NCBI GenBank assembly: GCA_023266715.1 | Contig: JAHFPK010000151.1 | Location: forward strand, 1 to 6,795 | Source: Hyphomicrobiales bacterium | GTDB taxonomy: Bacteria; Pseudomonadota; Alphaproteobacteria; Rhizobiales; Aestuariivirgaceae | DNA length: 6,795 nt | Direction: 5' to 3' | Shown: one piece after another, positions 1 to 6,522 of the stretch | How the letters are laid out: each line of letters opens with the position of its first letter | Numbering within the stretch: the first letter of the stretch is position 1 | Translations under genes and position numbers: made by a program | The notes under the pieces: generated by a model | Databases searched by the model: none | The model's input: only the letters and a program-made list of their open reading frames with translations | Told to the model about the DNA's origin: nothing

Positions 1-952
1 CCGTGCCCGCAATGCCAAGCGCCGTGCCGTGGTCCGGTGAGGTGCGAATGAAATGCAGACCCAGGGTAACATTGACCCCGCCATGAAAATCCAGGGTCTT
101 CACTGGAATCAGGGCCTGGTCATGGTACATGCAGAGAATGGCATCATAGCCTGCACGCGCCTCCTCATGAAATGCTGTATCAGCCGGGAGCGGCCCCGCA
201 ACCGTCAGGCCTTCGGCACGCAACTGATTTATCGCGGGGGTGATGACCATCTGTTCCTCCCGGCCCATGGTGCCGTTTTCGCCCGCATGGGGATTAAGCC
301 CGGTGAACGCAAGCCGGGGTCTCATGATGCCAAAGTACTTCTGCAGGTCATTGGCCACAACATGGGCCTGTGCCATAATCATCTTAGTATTGAGTGCCGC
401 CGGGACATCCTTGAAAGGGATATGAACCGTAAGCGGAATAACGCGAAGGTTCTTCGCCACGAGCATCATGACTTCCTGGACCTGCTGACCGCGTTTGCCC
501 GCGAGCGCTGCCAGATAGTCCGTGTGGCCCTGATATCTGAAACCAGCCGAATAAAGGGCTTCTTTCTGAATGGGGTTGGTGACAAGGGCAGCGGCCGCAC
601 CTGCCACGGTGAGCGAAACACCTTCGTCGATGGCAGCAATTACACTTTTCGCCGTTGCCGGATCAATGATGCCGAGCTTGGGGTGAACCGTGAGGGGCCG
701 GTGCAAAATGGGCAAGGCCGTGGCAAAATTCTCAACAGCCTCATAGGGTTGAGAAATTTTTGCTGTGGTGATTGAAATGCCGGCCAAAGCAGCGCGACCG
801 TTGAAATAGTCGCTATCACCAATCAAAAAAAAAGTGGCGCCGCTCATGCCGCGCAGGGCAAGCCAGGCTTTGGCAGTAATTTCCGGTGCTATGCCTGCAG
901 GCTCCCCGCAGGTGAGGGCAATGGGCTTTGAATTTTGCGTAGCTTGCCCCAT
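1..952 (-). CDS. pdxA: 4-hydroxythreonine-4-phosphate dehydrogenase (PdxA), 3' end cut by window edge
   Basis: PdxA is the cytosolic, divalent-metal-dependent NAD enzyme that oxidises 4-phosphohydroxy-L-threonine to the intermediate used by PdxJ to build pyridoxine 5'-phosphate (vitamin B6). I translated it from the minus strand: 317 codons are visible, reading open to the window edge, so roughly the last 15-25 residues are missing. Visible motifs are TCGEPAGIAPEI at residues 14-25 (family usual TPGEPAGIGPE), the substrate pair H143-T144 in GHTDYLA, the metal histidines H177 (TVHIPF), H222 (NPHAGENG) and H277 (MYHDQ), and RTSPDHGTA near residue 308. The 45 and 55 residue spacing of the three metal histidines matches E. 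coli PdxA (H166, H211, H266). The ATG lies 3 bases after the surA stop and has only a weak Shine-Dalgarno, suggesting translational coupling. A run of nine T falls at codons 40-43. Identification is secure. Confidence 0.96.
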   Translation of the reverse strand, partial: MGQATQNSKPIALTCGEPAGIAPEITAKAWLALRGMSGATFFLIGDSDYFNGRAALAGISITTAKISQPYEAVENFATALPILHRPLTVHPKLGIIDPATAKSVIAAIDEGVSLTVAGAAAALVTNPIQKEALYSAGFRYQGHTDYLAALAGKRGQQVQEVMMLVAKNLRVIPLTVHIPFKDVPAALNTKMIMAQAHVVANDLQKYFGIMRPRLAFTGLNPHAGENGTMGREEQMVITPAINQLRAEGLTVAGPLPADTAFHEEARAGYDAILCMYHDQALIPVKTLDFHGGVNVTLGLHFIRTSPDHGTALGIAGT

Positions 953-955
953 GGT

Positions 956-1963
956 TCAAGGTGGCGCGTAGGCCGGGTCCTTGTATTCGATCAAAGCCCC
1001 TTTGCGCATTATTTTCATGTATTTTTCTTCTGCGGCATCATACTTCTCATTTGACACGGCAGTTTCAACCTGTTGGCGCGTAGGCAACTCAAAGTTCGGT
1101 TTTGGCGGCTGAATGGTGCGTTTGCCGCAAAAACCAATAACCTGAATGCCGTTTTTCCCCCGCGCCGGTCCCATGGCTTGGCCAGGCCCCACATGATCGA
1201 GAGCTTCCTTCAGCGGCTTGGGAATTTTCGCTGCCACCGCATCAATAGGCTTTCCAATTTTGACATTGAAAATTCCCGATGCGGCTGCGCGCGCATTATT
1301 GCAGCCATTGAAATTCTTGATTAGTTGACTGGCTTCGATGGCGCGGGCCTGCAGGAGCATGGCGTCATTTGCTGACTCAACCGGCAGGTCAATTTCAATA
1401 ATGTTATAGACCTGCACCGCCTTCATGCGCGGATCATTCATGACGCTACTGACTTTTTGTTCCATGCCTTGTTTTATTTCGGCGTATTTTTTATCGACCT
1501 CTGCAGGGTCTACCGTGATCTTGACCTGGTATTTTCCGCCCAAAATTCTGGCAAAGGCGATCTGCGCGGCCACGTATTGCTTCAGGGAACTTGTGGCAAT
1601 GCCTTGTGCTTGCAGTTTGGCGCGAAGGCCTGCCTCATCGGTTTTGAGGCCTTTGGCAACGCGCCCCAACTGCTCATCAATTTGTTTGTCAGTGGCATCG
1701 ACTTTGTATTTTTTGGCCTCTGCGATTTTGATGACCTCATCAATCATCGCATGCAAGGCTTTCTTGCGCACGTCGCCGGATTCCTGCCCGCGGCCCAAAA
1801 TTTTCAGGAGCCGCAAACGTTGATCGATATCATGGGTGGTAACGGGAACGTCATTGACGGTAGCCACAATGCCTTGGTCGGCGGCACGGGCGGAACTCTG
1901 GCTGCTATCCAACAAACACAATGCACACAACAAGACCGCCAAGCAACAAAACGTCTTCGTCAT
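956..1963 (-). CDS. surA: Periplasmic SurA-type chaperone with degenerate isomerase domain
   Basis: This 335-residue protein fits SurA, the periplasmic chaperone that carries unfolded outer-membrane proteins to the BAM complex. Residues 1-27 form a Sec signal peptide: a short basic start, a hydrophobic core rich in Leu and Cys, and a probable ARA|ADQ cleavage. Residues 31-160 match a SurA N-terminal domain (VNDVPVTTHDIDQRL, then helical segments with DEVIKIAEAKK and LKQYVAAQIAFARIL). Residues 183-281 occupy the place of a parvulin domain but lack its usual SxDP-GGDLG signature. They hold C221 and C279, which could form a disulfide. A charged helical tail follows. There is one parvulin-like unit, against two in E. 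coli SurA (428 residues). The start is well supported by AGGTGAG six bases before the ATG, overlapping the lptD stop. The family is fairly sure from sequence and from its position between lptD and pdxA; isomerase activity is doubtful. Confidence 0.88.
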   Translation of the reverse strand: MTKTFCCLAVLLCALCLLDSSQSSARAADQGIVATVNDVPVTTHDIDQRLRLLKILGRGQESGDVRKKALHAMIDEVIKIAEAKKYKVDATDKQIDEQLGRVAKGLKTDEAGLRAKLQAQGIATSSLKQYVAAQIAFARILGGKYQVKITVDPAEVDKKYAEIKQGMEQKVSSVMNDPRMKAVQVYNIIEIDLPVESANDAMLLQARAIEASQLIKNFNGCNNARAAASGIFNVKIGKPIDAVAAKIPKPLKEALDHVGPGQAMGPARGKNGIQVIGFCGKRTIQPPKPNFELPTRQQVETAVSNEKYDAAEEKYMKIMRKGALIEYKDPAYAPP

Positions 1964-1969
1964 TAATTT

Positions 1970-1976
1970 CTCACCT
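1970..1976 (-). promoter_or_regulatory. Strong ribosome binding site of surA, overlapping the lptD stop codon
   Basis: On the minus strand AGGTGAG ends 6 bases before the surA ATG. Its first two bases (1976-1975) belong to the TAG stop of lptD at 1977-1975. The overlap supports co-transcription, fixes the surA start, and suggests that ribosomes terminating on lptD can help initiate surA. Confidence 0.75.
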
Positions 1977-4269
1977 AGAGACCAGCAGAAAAGCCGGTCC
2001 GGCCAATTGTTCGTAACTCAACCGACAACTTCAACGTGCGGTCAGTTTGTTCATCCGAGTCCGTTTTGTTGGTTTCCGAATATGTCAATTTTGCGCTCAT
2101 GCAGTCGCAGTCAAAAGCGATACCTGCAGATTTGTTCAGAAATTCACTGTTCTCCAGATCATACTTAACGCCGCCGAACAGGCTCCAGGCCTCGGTAAAT
2201 CGGAAACTGGCATCACTTTCAATCTGCTCAATGGTGTCATCGCGGCCGGCACTTGGCTCATTGTCGAGATAGATATAGCCCAGAGTGCCTGAAAACCTGT
2301 CCAGGGTGAAATTTGCAAAAGCTTCCTGAACATTGATGCTGGAAAGATCCTCTTCCACCCGAGCCTGATAGGAAAGTCCCAGATTGTCCCAAGGTTGGAA
2401 AACGATAGCACCAACGAGATCAGACTTGGTACCATCAAGTCCCGAGTCCAAATTAAAGCTGTTTTCGCCAGCGATGTGAAATGACTCACCGAGGCTGACA
2501 CGGGTGAATCCGCCATTCTCGCCCAGGAAAGAATAGAGCAGGCCGACATTGGCGCGGGTACCGCCTTCGTATCGGTCCTGGCCGGTGAAGCGATCATGAA
2601 GAAACAGGCTGGTATTATCAAAATTCACGCTGATGGCATCTTCATTGCCAATTTTTTCTTCGTCAGTTTCGTCCGTTGCTGCGATGGCCTGGAACACCGG
2701 GGTAATAATGCTCTGGCCAAAATCATATGATGCAATGAAAGGCCAGCGCACATCCACGCCAACCGAAGGCAAAACCCGGCCCGTTGCTTCACTTTCGCGG
2801 AACCCGCTGACAGTAAGGGGATCAGGCACATTGTTCGTGATGTAGAGATCGCTGCGCACCTTCGCAAAGGGTGTGATCACCTGGCCGGCATTCGTCGTCA
2901 TTTGCTTTTGCCAATTGAAATTGGCCACAGCGCGGGTCTGGTCGGTTCCATGATTGATCGTTGCGAAGGGTGTATCCGGGTCATCGCGGGAAAGTGAATA
3001 GGCGCTAAAATCAAGACTAAGTTCTCCGCCAAGCACTGCCTGATCAAAGGTATATTCAGAATTGATGTAAGGCAGGGCTACAGGAATGGTGCTTTGGTCT
3101 TCAACCAGCGACAGCGTTCTGAAATACAGTGCCTGGGCCGAAAAATAACTGCGGTCGGCCAAGCCGGTCAGATAGAGCTTGCTGGTAGCCAGATCGCGGT
3201 CGTCGATATCGTAGTCGTCGAGAAATTTCGTGTCGCTGGTGAGTGTCCCATCCCAACCCCAGTCCCAGGCGCCATTAAGCTTGAAATCGCCCGATGTCGT
3301 CACCGCGCCACGCCAGTCCGTGTCGCCGGGCGGATCAGCCTCGGCCAGCTGGTAAACCCCATAGCCGTGAACATTGTAGCTGCCCGATTTCAGACGTTGC
3401 CGGAACTCCACGTCAGCCACCGGACCCTGCTGCGTGGTCCACATCGGCCTGAATGTTAGATCGGCACTGGGACCGAGCTCCAGGAAGTACGGCGTGACTA
3501 TTCCGTAGCCATAAGCCCCCCCGCTGTTGAAGCTCGGAAGAAGAAAGCCCGAGCGCCGTTTGACCGTGGGATCCGGCATTGACGCATAGGGCAGCCAAGC
3601 CACCGGAACGCCTGAAAATCTAAGTGTAGGATTGGTGAGGTAAAGGTTTTTCTTCTTTTCATCATGCACGGTTTGCGTCGTGGTAATTTCCCAAAGTGGC
3701 GCCCCGTTTTTTGTGGTGCAACCCTTGCAAGCCGTATAGCTTGCATGCTCAAAGACGGTAATGCCGCCTTCCTTCCGCCTGGCATATTCCGCGGTGATCG
3801 TCACATCATTGGTTAGAAGGGCGCGCAGGTATTTGGCGAAGCCTTCCTTGAACTTGTTATGTAGTTCCGCCGTTTCAGCTTGCAGAATATTTCCATTGGG
3901 TTCGCGCAGCTCCACCGAACCATTGGCCTTGAAGCTGCCGTTGGCTTCGTTATAGACAACTTTGGTGGCAACCAGCGTATAGGGGCCATAAGTGATCCTT
4001 ACCGTACCAGTGGCCGTGGCAGTTTTGCTTTTATCTTCAAAAATAATGCGGTCCGCCACGACGTTAACGCGCGTCCCGGTGACCGGTTTTTTCAATATCG
4101 GCTTGATAAATTCTTTATTGACGATGGCCTGGGAGATGGGGGCCGCCACAAGCATTGCGGCAAGGCTGGCACAAATCAGCAACACACCGCGGGATATCAA
4201 AGTCCCTACGCCAAACGCCGATTTTCTTGGAATTACCGCGTTCACCAGATCCCCAGCCAAATCAATCAC
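1975..4269 (-). CDS. lptD: LPS-assembly outer-membrane protein LptD
   Basis: LptD is the beta-barrel that, with the lipoprotein LptE, inserts lipopolysaccharide into the outer leaflet. The 764-residue frame is close to the usual family length. A signal peptide lies around residues 24-48 (hydrophobic LLICASLAAMLVAA, cleavage near SQA). Residues 66-170 are the periplasmic OstA/LptA-like jellyroll (VNVVADRIIFED, TATGTVRITYGPY). The family motif RRSGFLLPSF (239-248) precedes the long beta-barrel, rich in alternating aromatic strands. Cysteines C181 and C184 (TACKGC) and C721 and C723 (FDCDC) correspond to the jellyroll and C-terminal cysteine pairs whose inter-domain disulfides E. coli LptD needs. 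The start is uncertain. The GTG at 4269 is the most upstream possible, because an in-frame TAA sits at 4278-4276, but it has no clear Shine-Dalgarno and gives an unusually long region before the hydrophobic core. A GTG at 4245 with GGGGA four bases upstream is a good alternative. Confidence 0.96.
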   Translation of the reverse strand: MIDLAGDLVNAVIPRKSAFGVGTLISRGVLLICASLAAMLVAAPISQAIVNKEFIKPILKKPVTGTRVNVVADRIIFEDKSKTATATGTVRITYGPYTLVATKVVYNEANGSFKANGSVELREPNGNILQAETAELHNKFKEGFAKYLRALLTNDVTITAEYARRKEGGITVFEHASYTACKGCTTKNGAPLWEITTTQTVHDEKKKNLYLTNPTLRFSGVPVAWLPYASMPDPTVKRRSGFLLPSFNSGGAYGYGIVTPYFLELGPSADLTFRPMWTTQQGPVADVEFRQRLKSGSYNVHGYGVYQLAEADPPGDTDWRGAVTTSGDFKLNGAWDWGWDGTLTSDTKFLDDYDIDDRDLATSKLYLTGLADRSYFSAQALYFRTLSLVEDQSTIPVALPYINSEYTFDQAVLGGELSLDFSAYSLSRDDPDTPFATINHGTDQTRAVANFNWQKQMTTNAGQVITPFAKVRSDLYITNNVPDPLTVSGFRESEATGRVLPSVGVDVRWPFIASYDFGQSIITPVFQAIAATDETDEEKIGNEDAISVNFDNTSLFLHDRFTGQDRYEGGTRANVGLLYSFLGENGGFTRVSLGESFHIAGENSFNLDSGLDGTKSDLVGAIVFQPWDNLGLSYQARVEEDLSSINVQEAFANFTLDRFSGTLGYIYLDNEPSAGRDDTIEQIESDASFRFTEAWSLFGGVKYDLENSEFLNKSAGIAFDCDCMSAKLTYSETNKTDSDEQTDRTLKLSVELRTIGRTGFSAGL

Positions 4270-4448
4270 GACACGTTACACTTTCTTAACTGGTTTCACA
4301 GGCGTCGGGAAGCAAAGAATTCGAACTTTTTGCGGGTTCAACATGTTCTTGTAAAGGCACGATTGTGGCAGCCTATGCATTGACTGGCAGTTGAACCGCC
4401 GGACTGAAGCGGCTAAGCAATTGCGCAAACAAATCAATGGAATAAATC
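4270..4448. promoter_or_regulatory. Divergent promoter region between lptD and pepA
   Basis: These 179 bp hold no convincing gene and must contain the promoters of the lptD-surA-pdxA block (minus) and of pepA (plus). For pepA a weak candidate is TTGTAA (4349-4354), an 18-bp spacer, and CTATGC (4373-4378). For lptD, TTGAAC (minus strand, 4341-4336) could be a -35 element, but I see no good -10 at the right distance. The pepA ATG has only a short GGA (4439-4441) as a ribosome binding site. I saw no strong inverted repeat or riboswitch-like structure. The region's role is inferred from the gene directions; the individual elements are low confidence. Confidence 0.5.
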
Positions 4449-5933
4449 ATGAAAATCAAATTTGCCAGCGCCGCTCTGCCCAAGTCTGGAAACCTTGTCG
4501 TTCTCGCTGATGAAGGCGGAAAGCTGCTTCCCATGGGGATACTTGCTGACAGGAACTGTAACGGGCAACTGTCGAAAGCGATAAAGACTGCAAAATTTGA
4601 GGGAAAACGTGATTCTGTTTTAGATTGCCTGGCCCCAGGCGGCAGCTTTAGCCGCATTTTGATCGTGGGCCTGGGCGCTGCCGATTCTTTGGGTGAGAAA
4701 GAGGTGGAATTGCTCGGCGGCGTCATTGCAGGCGCCTTGCAAACTGCGAAAGCAAAAGAAGCCAGCATCGCCGTTGAACTCCCAGCTAAAGTCAAGGTGA
4801 AACTGGAAGACGCAGCAGCGTTGATTGCTTCGGGTGCGAGTCTTCGTGTTTACAATTTTGATTCCTACAAGACCAAGAAACCGGAAAAGAATGGCGCTAT
4901 TGACGAGCTCAACATTTTATCTTCGTTGGCCACCAAGGCAAAGTTAGCCTTCGAGCCCCTGAGTGCTGTTCGTGAAGGAGTTCACCTGGCCCGCGATCTC
5001 GTGAATGAGCCAGCAAATATTTTATTTCCCATCGAATTTGCGGCCCGCGCCAAAGCGCTGAGCAAGAGTGGCCTGGAGGTTGAAATCCTGAACGCTGCGC
5101 AGATGAAAAAACTGGGCATGGGTGCGTTGCTCGGCGTGGCACAGGGCTCGCCCCATGAGGCCCGCCTCGTGGTGATGAAATGGAATGGTGGCAAGAAGAG
5201 CGAGAAGCCCGTGGCCTTTGTGGGCAAGGGTGTCACTTTCGATACGGGCGGCGTTTCCATCAAGCCCGCAGCTGGCATGGAAGACATGAAAGGCGACATG
5301 GGCGGAGCCGCTTGCGTAACCGGCTTGATGCTGGCGCTCGCTAGGCGCAAGGCAAAAGTGAATGCCATCGGGGCAATTGGCATCGTCGAAAACGCCATCG
5401 ATGGTAAGGCCCAGCGCCCCGGTGACGTGGTGAAATCCATGTCCGGTCAAACCATTGCCGTTCTCAATACGGATGCCGAGGGCAGGCTCGTTCTCGCTGA
5501 TGTGCTTTGGTATGTTCAGGACCGCTTCAAGCCCAAATTCATGGTGAACCTGGCAACCCTTACCGGCGCAATCCTTGTCGCTTTAGGCAAGGAACATGCG
5601 GGCTTGTTTTCCAACAATGATGAATTGTCCACGAGGCTTTCTGATGCCGGCAATACCACGGGTGAAAAAGTCTGGCGCATGCCTTTGACCGCCGAATATG
5701 ACAAGTTGATCGACCATGACGTGGCCGATATGAAAAACATCGGCGGCCGCAATGCAGGCTCCATCACGGCCGCACAATTCCTCCAGCGCTTCGTGAACAA
5801 GGTTCCCTGGGCCCATCTCGACGTCGCAGGAACGGCGATGGACTCCATTAAAAATCCCATCAACCAAAGTTGGGCCTCAGGTTGGGGGGTGCGGTTGTTG
5901 AACCGTCTGGTGGCTGAGCATTACGAGAAGTAA
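4449..5933 (+). CDS. pepA: Cytosolic leucyl aminopeptidase (peptidase family M17)
   Basis: This 494-residue enzyme removes N-terminal residues, preferring leucine, from peptides in the cytoplasm, using two divalent metal ions in a hexamer. Residues 1 to about 160 are the variable N-terminal domain, and about 165-494 are the conserved catalytic domain, beginning around LARDLVNEPANILFP. The metal ligands are all present: K260, D265 (GKGVTFDTGG), D283 (MKGDMGG), D342 and E344 in the signature NTDAEGRL (340-347). The active-site K272 and R346 are also present. Each is exactly 10 positions below its E. coli PepA counterpart, so the catalytic core is intact without gaps. No signal peptide is seen. 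The ATG at 4449 is the natural start, with a weak GGA upstream. It is transcribed away from lptD, and its stop lies 4 bp from the stop of the convergent HxlR gene. E. coli PepA also binds DNA, but nothing here lets me infer that. Confidence 0.97.
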   Translation: MKIKFASAALPKSGNLVVLADEGGKLLPMGILADRNCNGQLSKAIKTAKFEGKRDSVLDCLAPGGSFSRILIVGLGAADSLGEKEVELLGGVIAGALQTAKAKEASIAVELPAKVKVKLEDAAALIASGASLRVYNFDSYKTKKPEKNGAIDELNILSSLATKAKLAFEPLSAVREGVHLARDLVNEPANILFPIEFAARAKALSKSGLEVEILNAAQMKKLGMGALLGVAQGSPHEARLVVMKWNGGKKSEKPVAFVGKGVTFDTGGVSIKPAAGMEDMKGDMGGAACVTGLMLALARRKAKVNAIGAIGIVENAIDGKAQRPGDVVKSMSGQTIAVLNTDAEGRLVLADVLWYVQDRFKPKFMVNLATLTGAILVALGKEHAGLFSNNDELSTRLSDAGNTTGEKVWRMPLTAEYDKLIDHDVADMKNIGGRNAGSITAAQFLQRFVNKVPWAHLDVAGTAMDSIKNPINQSWASGWGVRLLNRLVAEHYEK

Positions 5934-5937
5934 ATAG

Positions 5938-6402
5938 CTACTCCGCCAGCGGCGGTGAACTGCGCGATGTGAAGTCCGGGTCTTTAGGCAACGCATTCGT
6001 ACGCCGTCTGCCCAAAGCCTCTGCTGTTTTACTGCCTGCGTTGACAGCATCAAATTTCGCCCGCGCACCTTCCACATAATCGCGGTTGGCAATGGCCCAT
6101 GAACCCACCTGTTTCAAGGGCGCTATCAAGGTCCGTCCAACCTCAGTCAATTCGTAATCCACCCGCGGCGGGATGGTAGGAAACACCGTGCGAGTGACCA
6201 GGCCATCGCGCTCCAGCCCGCGCAGGGTGAGCGACAGCATGCGCTGGGAGATGGCGCTCACGGCACGCCGTATTTCATTGAAGCGCATGGGCCCCTTCGA
6301 CAGGAGCCCCACGATATAGACCGTCCACTTGTCCCCGATGCGCGCCAGCACATCAGCCACGGCGCGGCAATCGCCACTATCATTTAGGGTACCTGGTTTC
6401 AT
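5938..6402 (-). CDS. HxlR-family winged helix-turn-helix transcriptional regulator, possible thiol redox sensor
   Basis: HxlR-family proteins are small dimeric DNA-binding regulators, several of which sense quinones, aldehydes or oxidants through a cysteine near the N-terminus. I chose the ATG at 6402 (154 residues) because AGAAGG sits 7 bases upstream of it. The longer frame starting at 6438 adds 12 residues, has no Shine-Dalgarno, and would leave almost no leader after the candidate promoter. C12 is the only cysteine and sits where the family's sensing cysteine lies, just before ARIGDKWTVYIVGLL. The winged helix follows: GPMRFNEIRRA, the recognition region ISQRMLSLTLRGLERDGLV, and the wing and following helix RVDYELTEVG. 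About 40 residues after the domain form a Pro/Ser/Arg-rich tail, making the protein longer than the usual 110-130. It is divergent from a flavin reductase gene, its likely target, and autoregulation is plausible. The family is sure; the ligand is not known. Confidence 0.93.
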   Translation of the reverse strand: MKPGTLNDSGDCRAVADVLARIGDKWTVYIVGLLSKGPMRFNEIRRAVSAISQRMLSLTLRGLERDGLVTRTVFPTIPPRVDYELTEVGRTLIAPLKQVGSWAIANRDYVEGARAKFDAVNAGSKTAEALGRRRTNALPKDPDFTSRSSPPLAE

Positions 6403-6409
6403 AATTGTG

Positions 6410-6415
6410 CCTTCT
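6410..6415 (-). promoter_or_regulatory. Ribosome binding site that decides the HxlR-gene start
   Basis: On the minus strand AGAAGG lies 7 bases before the ATG at 6402. No comparable site precedes the alternative ATG at 6438, so the protein most likely begins MKPGTLNDSG rather than MKLQSVTQEG. Confidence 0.7.
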
Positions 6416-6441
6416 TGTGTTACAGATTGAAGTTTCATATC

Positions 6442-6461
6442 TAGTGTTGGTTACATTACTA
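6442..6461. promoter_or_regulatory. Candidate operator: interrupted palindrome between the HxlR gene and the OYE gene
   Basis: The 20-bp segment reads TAGT-N2-TG-N4-CA-N2-ACTA, with 6 of 10 base pairs symmetric about 6451.5. It lies in the divergent intergenic region and overlaps the candidate -10 elements on both strands, where a bound repressor could block both genes. Its assignment as the HxlR-protein site is inference from position and symmetry only; the palindrome is imperfect and short. Confidence 0.3.
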
Positions 6462-6466
6462 TACCA
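6457..6466. promoter_or_regulatory. Overlapping candidate -10 elements for the divergent HxlR and OYE genes
   Basis: On the minus strand, 6466-6458 reads TGGTATAGT, an extended -10 (TGn plus TATAGT, one mismatch from TATAAT). It would start transcription near 6451 and give the HxlR gene a leader of about 49 bases. On the plus strand, TACTAT (6457-6462) can serve as a -10 for the OYE gene, with a weak TTTCAT (6433-6438) 18 bp upstream. The -35 elements are poor on both strands, so the minus-strand extended -10 is the better prediction. Confidence 0.35.
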
Positions 6467-6511
6467 GAGAACAAATAGCAACTGGATTCTGGGATTTCAA
6501 CACACACGCAA

Positions 6512-6515
6512 AGGA
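6512..6515 (+). promoter_or_regulatory. Ribosome binding site of the OYE-family gene
   Basis: AGGA within CAAAGGAAACAG lies 7 bases upstream of the ATG at 6523. It supports that start, which also matches the usual N-terminus of the enzyme family. Confidence 0.65.
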
Positions 6516-6522
6516 AACAGTC

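Noticed and set aside
53..775. Long plus-strand open frame of 240 codons opposite pdxA
   Set aside because: It lies wholly antisense to a clearly conserved PdxA sequence, has no recognisable family features, and its residue make-up (many His, Arg and Cys) is typical of a shadow frame.
1425..1966. Plus-strand open frames of 132 and 169 codons opposite surA
   Set aside because: Both are antisense to surA, overlap each other in different frames, and resemble no known protein.
2136..2621. Minus-strand 161-codon frame inside lptD
   Set aside because: It is out of frame within a well supported lptD barrel and lacks a ribosome binding site or family match.
4340..4347. AACATGTT palindrome in the lptD-pepA gap as an operator
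   Set aside because: An 8-bp perfect palindrome without extended symmetry is expected by chance in a region of this size.
3880..4383. Plus-strand frame of 167 codons opposite the 5' end of lptD
   Set aside because: It is antisense to the conserved LptD signal peptide and jellyroll region and shows no protein-family features.
4373..4450. Minus-strand 25-codon frame (starting MIYSIDLFAQ) in the lptD-pepA gap, considered as a leader peptide or an LptG remnant
   Set aside because: It overlaps the pepA start codon, has no Shine-Dalgarno I trust, and its short sequence does not convincingly match the C-terminus of LptG. It is part of a longer antisense frame through pepA.
5943..5955. CCGCC-AGC-GGCGG hairpin just after pepA, considered as a terminator
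   Set aside because: It has a five-base stem with no following T tract and lies inside the 3' coding end of the HxlR gene, so chance is adequate.
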